This document shows, piece after piece, positions 9,336 to 18,388 of a DNA stretch of 64,000 nucleotides (position 1 is the stretch's first letter; every line of letters starts with the position of its first letter). This DNA is from Fen-671 sp963794745 (GTDB lineage Bacteria; Actinomycetota; Acidimicrobiia; Acidimicrobiales; Palsa-688). A model generated the notes under the pieces. The model saw nothing but the letters and a program-made list of their open reading frames with translations. It was not told the origin of the DNA and did no database searches. The DNA lies in contig CAWCEZ010000011.1 of NCBI GenBank assembly GCA_963794745.1, positions 620,001-684,000 on the forward strand, read 5' to 3'. The position numbers were made by a program, and so were the translations under genes.

Positions 9336-10744
9336 TGTCGGTCACCCTCCGCTCTCTGTGCCCCGGTCAGTTCGGAGCTCAATTTATCCTTTACCAGCGC
9401 CGTGAAATGCTCACCGCGCTCCTTGTAGCTCGAGTACCAGTCGAAGCTCGCGCACCCAGGCGAGAGCACGACCACATCACCGGGCACTGCAAGGCTCAGC
9501 GCCAAGTCGACAGCTTCGCCCATGGACCGCGCTTGGTTTACCGGGACATGCCCCGAAAACGCCGAAGTCACCTCATCGCAAGCCTCTCCGATCGCCACAA
9601 CGGCCCGTACGGGGGGCACAGTGCTTGCGAGGTCCGAAAGGTCCAGGCCTTTGTTGCGCCCTCCGGCGATAAGCACGACCGATGCGAAGCCACTGACCCC
9701 AGCTATAACAGCTGCCGGCGTGGTCGCTTTGGAATCGTCGTACCAGGCGACACCGCCCGATTGGCCTACCAGCTGGACCCGGTGCGCCGGTGGGAGGGTG
9801 CTGGCAGCGGCTCGGCGGCAGCCTTCAGGGCTTGCACCGGCAGCCAAGGCCACCACAAGCGCGGCCGCCGTGTTGGCAAGATCGTGGGGCAGCGCCCTTG
9901 GCAGGTCGCCCGCCGGAAGGAAGAAACCAGATGGGCCAGCTATCCCCTCGGTGCTCACATCCCATCCCGGCTCGGACAGCCCGGCACCAAAGGAGATGAC
10001 CTCGACACCGGCGGGGATTTTGGCGGCCGCCCGGTGCACCGTGGAGTCGTCGGCGTTCAGTACCGCAATGCACCCAGGCCCCTGGTTCGCCCAAATCTTG
10101 ACCTTCGCCCGTGCATAGTGCTCGAGGCTTGGGTGCCAGTCCAGGTGGTCCGGGGCAAAATTGAGCCAGCAGCTGACGTCAGGGCGGAACTTCCTCGTGT
10201 ACTCCAACTGGAACGAGGAGACCTCAGCGACAAGGACTGCTTCGCTATCGGTTGAAATATGGCTGACTGCCTCGAGGAGCGGGTACCCGACGTTGCCGGC
10301 GGCAACAGCCTCCTTGCCAGAAGCTGCGAGCATCGCCACCACCAGCTTGGTGACGGTTGTCTTGCCGTTGGTACCGGTGATGGCCACAAGGCGGGGCCGC
10401 TCGCCGGGGCGGCCCATCTCGTCGAGCACCCGCCAGGCCAGCTCGATCTCGGACAGGACGTCGACGCCAAACGCCTTAGCCGCGACTAGCGCGGGATGGT
10501 CCAGCGGCACGCCGGGGCTAGGCACGACCAGGTCGGCGCTGCAAGCCAGCTTCTCCGCCCGCTCCGGCCCACCGCCGATCTGGACGCTAAGACCGGGCGC
10601 CTTGACCGAGACCTGGGCGCCTCTGGCTACTTCGGGGTCGTCCTCGAGGACAACGACCTCAGAACCGTGGCTCGCCAACCAGTGAGCAGCCGCCCGGCCC
10701 GAAAGGCCGTAACCGATCACCAGCGCGTGGCCCGGGATGTTCAT
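9332..10744 (-). CDS. murD: UDP-N-acetylmuramoylalanine--D-glutamate ligase MurD
   Basis: A 470-residue cytoplasmic ligase adding D-Glu to UDP-MurNAc-L-Ala. The N-terminal UDP-binding fold begins ALVIGYGLSGRAAAHWL. The ATP loop is AITGTNGKTTVTKLV (about residues 116-130). Also present: GNVGYPLL, VAEVSSFQLEYT, FAPDHLDWH, PAHRVQLVG and YDDSKATTPAAV. The frame is open well upstream, but the ATG at 10744 overlaps the mraY stop as ATGA, which fixes the start. The frame is unbroken. Confidence 0.96.
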   Translation of the reverse strand: MNIPGHALVIGYGLSGRAAAHWLASHGSEVVVLEDDPEVARGAQVSVKAPGLSVQIGGGPERAEKLACSADLVVPSPGVPLDHPALVAAKAFGVDVLSEIELAWRVLDEMGRPGERPRLVAITGTNGKTTVTKLVVAMLAASGKEAVAAGNVGYPLLEAVSHISTDSEAVLVAEVSSFQLEYTRKFRPDVSCWLNFAPDHLDWHPSLEHYARAKVKIWANQGPGCIAVLNADDSTVHRAAAKIPAGVEVISFGAGLSEPGWDVSTEGIAGPSGFFLPAGDLPRALPHDLANTAAALVVALAAGASPEGCRRAAASTLPPAHRVQLVGQSGGVAWYDDSKATTPAAVIAGVSGFASVVLIAGGRNKGLDLSDLASTVPPVRAVVAIGEACDEVTSAFSGHVPVNQARSMGEAVDLALSLAVPGDVVVLSPGCASFDWYSSYKERGEHFTALVKDKLSSELTGAQRAEGDRQ

Positions 10745-11769
10745 GACGTCCCCCCGTGGGCTAGGAAATCCGCATAGAAAACCCCGAGAGCAAGTGCTGT
10801 AAAAGCACCTGCGAGGATCCAGAACCGGACTATTACCGTCGTTTCGGGCCAACCAAGCAGTTCGAAGTGATGGTGGACCGGCGCCATGCGGAAGACCCGC
10901 CTGCCGAAGGCTCGGTAGCTGGTGATCTGGGCGATGACAGATAGGGTCTCGATCACGTAAAGACCGCCAATGAGCGGCAGCAGAAGGTCGACGTTCTCGA
11001 GCAACGCGAAGACCGCGACCGCAGCGCCGATACCGAGAGACCCGGTATCTCCCATGAATATCTGCGCGGGCGCCGCGTTCCACCAGAGAAAGCCGGCACA
11101 GGCGCCGATCATGGCGGCGGCCATCACCGCTTCGTCGAGCGAGGCCGGGTTCCTGTACATGACCTCATGCCTCAACTGGTAAAAACCGATCACGGTGAAC
11201 GCCACGAACGTGAAGGCTGACGACCCTGCCGCGAGCCCATCGAGGCCATCTGTGAGGTTGACGGCGTTGGTTGTCCCCACGATCAAAAAAACGGCAAGGA
11301 CTACCCAGCCCACGTTGCCGAGTTGTAGCCCCAGCGAATTGAACCGGGTGAACGAAAGATGGGTGTCGACCTTCAACCACGTCACCGAGACGATGGCAAA
11401 GGTAATGGCTACAACGAACTGCCCGGCGATCTTGGCCCGTTTGTTGAGGCCGAGGCTCCGCTGCCGGGTGACTTTGAGCCAGTCGTCGCAAAACCCGACC
11501 AGCGCCATGGCGCAGATCGTCAACATGCCAACAAGCCCGCGGGTCGTAAAGGTGGCCGACACGTGGGCGACGCTGTAACCGACCACCGCGGAGCCCACTA
11601 TCGCCAGCCCGCCCATGGTGGGAGTGCCTGCCTTGGAAAAGTGGCCCGTGGGGCCGTCTTCACGGATTTGTTGGCCGATCCCGCGCGCTCGCAGCTGGCT
11701 TATCAGCAAAGGCGTACCGAGGATCGCGACCAAGAGGGCGACACCGCCCGCAATGAGCAGAGCCTTCAT
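10741..11769 (-). CDS. mraY: phospho-MurNAc-pentapeptide transferase MraY
   Basis: A 342-residue polytopic enzyme that moves phospho-MurNAc-pentapeptide onto undecaprenyl phosphate to give lipid I. Catalytic motifs: the Asp pair in VGFCDDWLK, NAVNLTDGLDGLAAG, MGDTGSLGIGA and the histidine motif APVHHHFELLGWPE. About ten membrane segments are visible. The ATG at 11769 overlaps the murE stop as ATGA and the stop overlaps murD as ATGA. No murF separates murE and mraY, as it usually would. Confidence 0.96.
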   Translation of the reverse strand: MKALLIAGGVALLVAILGTPLLISQLRARGIGQQIREDGPTGHFSKAGTPTMGGLAIVGSAVVGYSVAHVSATFTTRGLVGMLTICAMALVGFCDDWLKVTRQRSLGLNKRAKIAGQFVVAITFAIVSVTWLKVDTHLSFTRFNSLGLQLGNVGWVVLAVFLIVGTTNAVNLTDGLDGLAAGSSAFTFVAFTVIGFYQLRHEVMYRNPASLDEAVMAAAMIGACAGFLWWNAAPAQIFMGDTGSLGIGAAVAVFALLENVDLLLPLIGGLYVIETLSVIAQITSYRAFGRRVFRMAPVHHHFELLGWPETTVIVRFWILAGAFTALALGVFYADFLAHGGTS

Positions 11770-13273
11770 TGCGCCGCTAGGCCCCCGTCGCCATGACCGT
11801 TCCCGCTGTAGAGGCGTCGCAGGGCTTCGCGGGCTACCACGACATCGTCGAAGTGCTCCACGTGGCTCCCGAAGTCTTGTCCCGTCTCGTGGCCCTTGCC
11901 TGCTATCAAGACGACGTCACCGGCCCGCGCTGTTGCCAGTGCGCCACTGATCGCGCCGGCACGGTCGGCATCGACAACCGGCGGCTCGCCCAGCACACCG
12001 CTAGCCACTTCCTCGATGATGGACATTGGATCTTCACTTCTCGGGTTGTCGGAGGTGATGACCACGATGTCGGCGAAGTCACTGGCGACCCGGCCCATGA
12101 TCGGCCTTTTGGCCCGGTCCCTGTCACCGCCGGCACCGAACACGAGGACCACACGCCCGGGGCCTGGGGGGAGCCGGCCTTGTTGGCAAGGTCCCGCGCC
12201 GCCTGCAACGCCTCGGCGAGCGCCACCGGAGTGTGGGCGAAATCGACGAACACGCTGAAAGGCTGGCCCTCGTCCACCTCTTCGAACCTTCCCCGTACCG
12301 GCTCCACCGATGCGAGCCCGCCGCTTATCGCGTCCCAGTTGGCTCCAAGTTCTCGGGCGGCCGTCGCGGCAGCAACAGCGTTGGTGATGTTGAACCTTCC
12401 CGCCATCTTCAGTTCGAGCCGCCCGCCGTGCCACGAAAACGACGAGCCGCGTTGGCCTAAAGCGACGTCGGTGGCGTCGCTTGGCGCGAAGCTCACCAGG
12501 GGGACGTCACCACCCGACAACATCTCGACCAGACGGGCGCCCCAGGGGTCGGCCCGGTTGACTACCGCCAGCGCCACGTCACAACTGGTGAACAGCCGCG
12601 CCTTGGAGGCGAAGTAGGACTCCATGGTCTCGTGGTAGTCCAGGTGGTCCTGGCTCAAATTGGTGAAGATACCTGCTGCAAAGTGGGTGCCCCCGACCCG
12701 GTGCTGGTCCAACGAATGAGAGGACACCTCCATCGCCACCGCCACCTTGCCGCGCTCGCGCATCTCGGCCAGGCGGCGCTGCAGCACGGGTGCCTCCGGC
12801 GTCGTCCGTTCGCCCCCAAGGGTGCCGATTACCCCTGTCCGCCAACCTTGCGCGTCAAAAATGCCCGCCAAGAGAGCACATGTCGTCGTCTTGCCGTTCG
12901 TCCCGGTCACGCCCACGACCCGCATGTCCCGGGAGGGGTAGCCCCAGAGCGCCGCCGAAAGCGGCCCAAGCGATCGTCGCACGGAGGGCACGATCACTTC
13001 AGGGACGCCGGCACCGACAGGCCGCTCGGACAGGAGGGCAACCGCTCCTCGTTGGACGGCGTCGCGCGCATAATCGTGGCCATCGGCCCGGCCGCCCGGT
13101 ACGCAGCCGAACAGAGCTCCCGGCTTGACGTCGCCCGAGGCGATCACCACGTCTTCGACCACCGGGTCGCTGAGCAATGGGTCATCGACGACGCGGTCGT
13201 CCGCCACCATTTTGGCGGCATCAAGTTCAGCCGCTGCGAGCAAAGCTCCCAAGCGCACACTCGGCCTCGTCAA
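11766..13273 (-). CDS. murE: MurE UDP-MurNAc-tripeptide ligase (meso-DAP type), frame-changed
   Basis: Adds the third peptide residue to UDP-MurNAc-L-Ala-D-Glu. The N-terminal frame has VGVTGTNGKTTTCALL, AVAMEVSSHSLDQHRV and FTNLSQDHLDYHETMESY. The C-terminal frame has VVLVFGAGGDRDRAKRPIMG, the DNPR motif that selects diaminopimelate (ITSDNPRSEDP) and IAGKGHETGQ. The frames change in the six-G run at 12166-12171; one more base restores the normal sequence (about 502 residues). The start is TTG 13273 or a GTG about 15 bases inside; neither has an ideal ribosome site. It lies 24 bases downstream of ftsI. Confidence 0.9.
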
Positions 13274-13297
13274 GCTCCCGACCCTACTGGCCCGACC

Positions 13298-15553
13298 CTA
13301 CTGGCCGGTCGATACTGTGACCGGAGGTGCCGTCGTACCAGGCTGCCCCTGGGCCGGCTCCAAGACGGTCGTCACGGTGGCCTCGCCGCTCGAGGTAGTC
13401 GTGCCCTGGCTGTCAGGCGTTGCCGTGGTCGCGCTGACCGACGTAGTGGGCGTAGTTGTGGCAAAGGTGCTGCTTGTCGCAACCGTGCTGGTGGTGGCAA
13501 GCGTGCCCGTGGTGCTAGTCGTGCCGGTGGCGCCTGGGGTCGCGCCGGTCGGCGTCGTGGTAGTGGTGAAGTTGTCCGTGGTTGAAGTAGCTGATGTGGT
13601 TGATGTGGTTGATGTGGTTGATGTGGTTGATGTGGTTGACGCGGCCCCCCCGGACGACGGGCCCACCTGTACTTCCGGCGACCCCGACAGCCCCGGCAGG
13701 ACGGGCCCGGCTGCTTCGCCCTCCTCGTAATAAGGAGTAGCGAGAGGCAGCCCCGCCAGCGGGGGGGCCGGTTTGTGCGGCGGGATCCCGAGCGCTTGGA
13801 GCGCGTCCCGCACGATCGTTGCGAACACCGGGGCCGACGCCACGGCTCCGTACTGATGAGTGCCGTTGACCACCACCATCGCAGTTATGGCTGGGTCCTC
13901 TGCGGGGGCGAAGCCCGCAAAACTCGACACGAAATCGTCGTTGCTGTAGCCGCCGCCCGGCAAAGGTAGTAACGCCGTGCCGGTTTTGCCGGCGACCGTG
14001 TAGGGCTCGAGGTTTGCGGCCATCCCTGTCCCAACCTTGACAACCCCCTCGAGCATGGATGTCATCTGCTGCGCGACCAGTGCGCTCACCACCCTGTGGG
14101 GAGCCGGGGCGGGGAACAGGTGCTCAGTCCCGCTCGCGTCCACGTACCCGTCGGCGAGACGGGGCGCTACGTAGACGCCGCCATTTGCGATGGTGTTGTA
14201 CGCGGCAAGCATTTGGATTGCCGTCACCGCTACGCCCTGGCCGATCGGGACCGTAGCTATCGACGTTCCCGACCACTGCGATGGCCCTGGCACGATACCC
14301 GAGGACTCCCCGGGGAAATTGATGTCGGTCTTCTGCCCGATGCCAAATGCGTGGATGTACTTGACCAATTCAGGCATGCCCATGCGCTGGGCTACCTCTA
14401 TGGTCCCGATATCGGATGAATGGGCAATGATATTGGGGATGCTCCAGTAGAGCGTCGGGTGCACCCAGGCGTCGGTGAACTGGCTCCCGGCCACGTAGTA
14501 AGGGTCCGGGACCGAAAAATAGGCGTTCGCTTGGACCGATTTGCTAGCCAATGCAGCCGAGACCGTAACGAGCTTTTCCACCGACCCCGGCTCGTAGACA
14601 GTAGTGAACGCCGAGGCGGACGACGCCTCCACGGGCTGGTCGCTGGCGACGCTGCTGTGGCCCGGGACGCCGCCCGGCGGGACAAACCACACCGGCAGGG
14701 CGGGCGGCTCGCTCATCGTGGGGGGCTGCGAGGGATTGCGCATCGTGAGCTCGGCGACGGCCAGGATCTCGCCGGTCCGGCGGTTCATGATCATGGCTAT
14801 GCCGCTGTTGGCCTGCGCCGCCACTATGGCTCGGGCCAGTGCCTGCTCAGCGTCGTACTGGAGCGGTTCGTCTATGGAGAGCACGAGATCGTCCCCACGG
14901 ACGGGGGCCTGGTACTCCTGGAGCCCGCCGGGGATCTGGCCGCCGGCAGGGTCCATGTCCTCCACGAGCTTGCCGGGCTTACCCTCGAGAAGGCTGTTGT
15001 ACTCGTACTCGAGCCCCGACAGGCCCGTGCCGTCGGTGCCTACCGCCCCGATAAGAGGGGCGGCCAGTTGCCCCGCCGGGTCGAACCGCTTCGGTTCCTG
15101 CATCGTGTAAACACCCGGCACTGAGCCGTCGTTGACTAATTTCTCGACCCTCGCTGCCGCCGCGTTGGGGACCGTCCTAGCGAGGTAGACAAAGCCGCTC
15201 GGCTGGCTGAGATCTGCTTGCAAAGCCGCCTCGGGCAGGCCGAGCGCCAGCGAAAGCGCCTTGGCCTCCTTCCCGGGGTTCGTGACCTGGTAGGGGTCGC
15301 CGAAAACGGTTGTCATGGGCACGGACATAGCAAGCTCGTTGCCGTTGCTGTCCAGGATCGCGCCCCGTTCTCCGAGAAAGGAAAACTCATGCACGTACTC
15401 GGAGCGCGCGTCCGCCTGGTACGTGGCCGCGTTGACGCCCTGAACGAACAGGAGGCGAGCGAGGATCCCGCCCAGCCCGGCGCTCATCAGCGCGAGCGAG
15501 GCACAGAAGCGCCACATGCTGCGCGTCCTGTTGCCGCGGACGTTGCGCCTCAC
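13298..15553 (-). CDS. ftsI: FtsI/PBP3 peptidoglycan transpeptidase with Thr/Ser-rich tail
   Basis: A 751-residue class B penicillin-binding protein of the septum. A short cytoplasmic N-terminus is followed by one membrane helix (about 13-32) and a PBP dimer domain with SFLGERGAILDSNG. The transpeptidase active-site motifs are SVEK (EPGSVEKLVTV) for SxxK and KTG in VAGKTGTALL. The SxN position reads SSD (AHSSDIGTIEVA). Residues from about 630 to the end form a low-complexity Thr/Ser/Pro tail partly encoded by a 9-base tandem repeat. The GTG at 15553 overlaps the preceding stop as GTGA. Confidence 0.94.
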   Translation of the reverse strand: MRRNVRGNRTRSMWRFCASLALMSAGLGGILARLLFVQGVNAATYQADARSEYVHEFSFLGERGAILDSNGNELAMSVPMTTVFGDPYQVTNPGKEAKALSLALGLPEAALQADLSQPSGFVYLARTVPNAAAARVEKLVNDGSVPGVYTMQEPKRFDPAGQLAAPLIGAVGTDGTGLSGLEYEYNSLLEGKPGKLVEDMDPAGGQIPGGLQEYQAPVRGDDLVLSIDEPLQYDAEQALARAIVAAQANSGIAMIMNRRTGEILAVAELTMRNPSQPPTMSEPPALPVWFVPPGGVPGHSSVASDQPVEASSASAFTTVYEPGSVEKLVTVSAALASKSVQANAYFSVPDPYYVAGSQFTDAWVHPTLYWSIPNIIAHSSDIGTIEVAQRMGMPELVKYIHAFGIGQKTDINFPGESSGIVPGPSQWSGTSIATVPIGQGVAVTAIQMLAAYNTIANGGVYVAPRLADGYVDASGTEHLFPAPAPHRVVSALVAQQMTSMLEGVVKVGTGMAANLEPYTVAGKTGTALLPLPGGGYSNDDFVSSFAGFAPAEDPAITAMVVVNGTHQYGAVASAPVFATIVRDALQALGIPPHKPAPPLAGLPLATPYYEEGEAAGPVLPGLSGSPEVQVGPSSGGAASTTSTTSTTSTTSTTSATSTTDNFTTTTTPTGATPGATGTTSTTGTLATTSTVATSSTFATTTPTTSVSATTATPDSQGTTTSSGEATVTTVLEPAQGQPGTTAPPVTVSTGQ
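13592..13636. repeat. 9-bp tandem repeat, five copies, inside ftsI
   Basis: Five perfect tandem copies of TGATGTGGT, which read Thr-Thr-Ser on the coding strand, followed by degenerate copies. The period of 9 keeps the frame, so copy-number change by slippage would only lengthen or shorten the extracytoplasmic Thr-rich tail of FtsI. Confidence 0.9.
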
Positions 15554-16110
15554 GGGCTACCGCTCAGGTACGGCTTTATCGAGGGCCAGTCAGCGTCGCC
15601 CTGAGGAGCCGTCACTGAGCCGGCCGGGGCTGAGCCGGCCGGTGCGGGGCCGCCGCCGACCGTCGCTTGCGACGAGATGGCGGGCAGGTACGTCACCGAA
15701 CCTGGTTGCGCAAGGCCCAACCGCCCTTCGGCGTCCGAAACGATACGTGCCGGGGCCTCGAGCTGGGCCACCTGCAAGCGAAGTTTCTCGTAACTAGCCT
15801 GCTCGGTCGCTGCCGTTTGGGTTAGCCGGTCAAGGGTGAACTGGTTTTCGGCGATCAGGACGTGGAACGTCACGAGACCTAGGCAAAAAATGCCGAGGAG
15901 ACCGATACCGGCTGACACCAGCAACCGCCTCCCATTGGCGCGCCGTCGCGCCTGTTCGCGCACGAGGCGCAGGTGGCGGCGATGCTCGTCGATGCCTTCG
16001 CGCGAGGGATCAGCGTCGTAGTCCTCGAGGGTTGCGTGAGGGTCACGGAGCGGGGCCGCCGCCAGGAAGTCGACGTCCTCGATCTCCCATCCGGGTTCGG
16101 CCGGGGTCAC
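15550..16110 (-). CDS. FtsL/DivIC-like bitopic septum protein
   Basis: A 186-residue protein with a charged cytoplasmic N-terminus (about 1-60) and one membrane helix (LLVSAGIGLLGIFCLGLVTF, about 62-82). A predicted extracytoplasmic coiled coil follows (NQFTLDRLTQTAATEQASYEKLRLQVAQLE), then a short motif with RLGLAQPGSVTYL typical of the FtsL/septum-initiator family. It sits between rsmH and ftsI, exactly where ftsL lies, with GTGA overlaps on both sides. Sequence similarity in this family is low, so the call rests on topology and position. Confidence 0.8.
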   Translation of the reverse strand: MTPAEPGWEIEDVDFLAAAPLRDPHATLEDYDADPSREGIDEHRRHLRLVREQARRRANGRRLLVSAGIGLLGIFCLGLVTFHVLIAENQFTLDRLTQTAATEQASYEKLRLQVAQLEAPARIVSDAEGRLGLAQPGSVTYLPAISSQATVGGGPAPAGSAPAGSVTAPQGDADWPSIKPYLSGSP

Positions 16111-17252
16111 CGCGGCCTCCTTTCGACCAACGGGAGCGCCTCCGCGGCCCTTAGACGAGCGCTCTCAGCACGTGGGTTCGCCGCCACCTCTCGGGCCGAA
16201 GGCTTGCGAGCACCCCGGTTGAGCAGGCGCACAACAGGTACGGCACCGCATACGCACGGCAAATCGGGGGGGCAGGTGCAACCGCCCGTCGCCGCGTACA
16301 CGAGGCGTTGCTTTACCGCCCGGTCTTCACCTGAGTGGTACGCCAGGACAACGACCCGTCCCCCGGGAGCCAACCGTTCGAGGGCCGCATCGATGGCCAA
16401 CGGAAGGACCTCAAGCTCTGAATTGACCGCCGCCCTTAGGCCCTGGAACACCCTCTTGGCCGGGTGGCCACGACGACGTGCAGCCGCGGGAACCGCCGAG
16501 CTCACGACGTCCGCCAACTGCTGGGTTGTCGTCAGCGGTCGGGCTTCGACGATGGCAGCAGCTATCCGGCGCGAAAAATTGGTCTCCCCGTGGAGGGCGA
16601 ACAGCCACGCAAGCTGCGCTTCGCCCGTCTCGTTGACCACATCGGCGGCCGTCAGTCCCTGCGAACGGTCCATGCGCATGTCAAGCGGCCCGTCGAAGCG
16701 GTAGCTGAAACCTCGCTCAGGCCTGTCGAGCTGCGGGGAGCTCACGCCGAGGTCGAAGATGGCCCCGGAGAGGGACGCGACACCGAGCTCGTCGAGCACG
16801 GTCCCGAGGCGGTCGAAGCGTGCCCGGATAACCGCCGCCCTCGCCCCGAACGGCGCCAGCGCCGAAGTGGCTGCCGCCACGGCCTCCCCGTCCTGGTCCA
16901 GGCCCACCACTCTCAACTGGGGGAAGGCGTTCAGCAGCGCAACCGCGTGACCGCCGCCGCCGACCGTCGCATCCAGCACCACCCCCTCAGGAACTCCCGC
17001 GAAGATGTCGATTACCTCTTCGAGCATGACCGGCAGGTGAGCAAAGGTCTGGCCCACGAGCGGCGCGCCAGGACTTTGGTCGTCCGAAGGTTTATCATCA
17101 GACAGCTTTTTCGGGCTCATACGCAGCCCCTCGGCCAGCACTGCCCCGGGTTTTCTCTCCGGGAACATGGGACTGGGCAGGTGGAGAAGGGGACTCCCGT
17201 CCTGCTGGTCAAGGGGCTGCGTATAAGCCCGCACCGGGCTGGCGACGCTCAT
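16107..17252 (-). CDS. rsmH: RsmH (MraW) 16S rRNA m4C1402 methyltransferase
   Basis: A 381-residue SAM-dependent enzyme methylating N4 of C1402 in 16S rRNA. Motifs: HLPVMLEEVIDIF, DATVGGGGHAVALL (SAM loop), GLDQDGEA, FDLGVSSPQLDRPERGFSYR, GPLDMRMD, TNFSRRIAAAI, HPAKRVFQGLRAAVN and YHSGEDRAVKQ, where the family usually has SLED. A Cys-rich loop (CTCPPDLPCVCG) is typical of actinobacterial members. The first 65 or so residues are an extension; the ATG at 17252 overlaps the mraZ stop as ATGA, supporting the long form. ATG at about 17120 is the alternative. Confidence 0.94.
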   Translation of the reverse strand: MSVASPVRAYTQPLDQQDGSPLLHLPSPMFPERKPGAVLAEGLRMSPKKLSDDKPSDDQSPGAPLVGQTFAHLPVMLEEVIDIFAGVPEGVVLDATVGGGGHAVALLNAFPQLRVVGLDQDGEAVAAATSALAPFGARAAVIRARFDRLGTVLDELGVASLSGAIFDLGVSSPQLDRPERGFSYRFDGPLDMRMDRSQGLTAADVVNETGEAQLAWLFALHGETNFSRRIAAAIVEARPLTTTQQLADVVSSAVPAAARRRGHPAKRVFQGLRAAVNSELEVLPLAIDAALERLAPGGRVVVLAYHSGEDRAVKQRLVYAATGGCTCPPDLPCVCGAVPVVRLLNRGARKPSAREVAANPRAESARLRAAEALPLVERRPR

Positions 17253-17716
17253 GGCGTCGCCGACGTCCCGGCCGGTGAGAAAAGTCGGCTAGTGCCGTTG
17301 GCAAGGCTCTCCATGCTCGGGGCCATGCGCTCCCGCCACAGCTCAGCTTTCCAAAGCTCGACCCGGTCGAGGACACCCACCACCATTACCGGGCTCTCGG
17401 TGCCAAGCCCCGCCCACTCTCTGTAAGTGCTCGGGACGGTGATCCGCCACTGGGTGTCTATGTCGACCCTGGAGGAGTGTGCGGCGATCGCACGAGCCAT
17501 CTGCCTGTGCTCGGGGTCCACGTCCTGGACCGCCATCACGGTCTCCAGCCGCTTGTTGAACTCTGCGGGAGGCCACAGCGCCAGGCACTTCTCCTGGTAG
17601 TAGGAGATGACAGCCGCGTTTTGCTCGCGCTCGAAACGGTGACGCAGCGGCGCTGGGACGATGACCCGCCCCTTGCTGTCCAGGGAGTGCTCGAAACTCC
17701 CGTACAACGGCTCCAC
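17249..17716 (-). CDS. mraZ: MraZ transcriptional regulator of the dcw cluster
   Basis: A 155-residue protein with two SpoVT-AbrB-type DNA-binding repeats: the first around GSFEHSLDSKGRVIVPAPLR, the second around SSRVDIDTQWRITVPSTYREWAG. MraZ represses its own promoter and hence the dcw operon in other bacteria. The start is GTG at 17716 with GGGAG upstream. It is the first gene of the cluster, followed by rsmH with an ATGA overlap. The C-terminus (after about 135) is a short extension. Confidence 0.94.
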   Translation of the reverse strand: MEPLYGSFEHSLDSKGRVIVPAPLRHRFEREQNAAVISYYQEKCLALWPPAEFNKRLETVMAVQDVDPEHRQMARAIAAHSSRVDIDTQWRITVPSTYREWAGLGTESPVMVVGVLDRVELWKAELWRERMAPSMESLANGTSRLFSPAGTSATP

Positions 17717-17760
17717 TGTCTGCTCCCGCTCTCAGAAATAGGGTAGATATCACCCCGGTC

Positions 17761-17780
17761 CTCCACTTCCATCCACTCTA
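17761..17780 (-). promoter_or_regulatory. possible MraZ-box direct repeats upstream of mraZ
   Basis: On the mraZ coding strand AGTGGA occurs twice exactly 10 bases apart (17772-17777 and 17762-17767 in plus coordinates), and a GGGG follows one turn later. MraZ in other bacteria binds short G-rich direct repeats with about 10-base period just upstream of its gene. The match here is by spacing and position rather than by an exact known consensus. No clear -35/-10 pair was found in 17717-17951. Confidence 0.35.
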
Positions 17781-17951
17781 TAGCCCGCAGCCCCCACCGA
17801 CAAGTGCATTCGGGCCAGAATTTGGACAAAAATGCCGCGCCGTTGCTTGCGGTCGCCTTGAAGTGGGTTTGGCTCTGGGGGCCGCAAGCCGGCTCCGGCT
17901 CGAGCGGTCAGGCGCACACCGTGCGAGCGGGGACTTTCCCGGCGGCTCGCG

Positions 17952-18362
17952 TTACTCCTCGCCCGAGAAGCGCTCCCACGCAGATTGACGCGTCATTCCC
18001 AGCGCCTCGCCGATGCGCGCCCAACTGACGCCACGCTCCCGGAGCACCGCGACGTGGCGCTTGACAGCACGGTCCACGTTCTGATGAGCCGCATGGGCCC
18101 GGACCATTTCACCGAGCAGCTCGTCGTCCGAGAGCCCGTCCCATGCCCTGATGGCCGGTGAGGTACCGGCGCGGCTCGCCCCTGCCACAGGGGTTGCCTG
18201 CCCGCCGCTGAGCTTCATCTCTTCAGCAATGACCAGGTTGCAGAGGTCGATGCACTCGTTGCAGATGAAGACCCCCGGGCCCGCAACCAGCTTGACGACG
18301 TCGAACTGGGTCTTGGTGCAAAACGAGCAGCACGACGGTTCCTGGGTCGCGGTTGGCGGCAT
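17952..18362 (-). CDS. ClpX-type zinc-finger and helix-turn-helix protein
   Basis: A 136-residue protein joining two small modules. The N-terminus is a zf-C4 ClpX finger (Cys12, Cys15, Cys34, Cys37; CNECIDLCNLVIAEE) like that of the ClpX protease unfoldase, but no AAA+ domain follows. The C-terminus (about 108-134; ERGVSWARIGEALGMTRQSAWERF) is a helix-turn-helix. The ATG at 18362 is chosen because AGGAGGAG lies just upstream. Proteins of this architecture occur in actinobacteria and are likely regulators. Two matched dyads lie immediately upstream and may be its own operator. Confidence 0.8.
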   Translation of the reverse strand: MPPTATQEPSCCSFCTKTQFDVVKLVAGPGVFICNECIDLCNLVIAEEMKLSGGQATPVAGASRAGTSPAIRAWDGLSDDELLGEMVRAHAAHQNVDRAVKRHVAVLRERGVSWARIGEALGMTRQSAWERFSGEE

Positions 18363-18388
18363 TCGTCTCCTCCTGGCGGTGACCATAA

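Noticed and set aside
12166..12171. Programmed frameshifting in murE and other genes
   Set aside because: No slippery heptamer with a downstream pseudoknot is evident, the breaks are in many unrelated genes, and many lie at plain G/C runs; consensus indels explain all of them.
13592..13636. CRISPR-like array
   Set aside because: The repeats are 9 bases long with no spacers and encode Thr-Thr-Ser in frame within ftsI.
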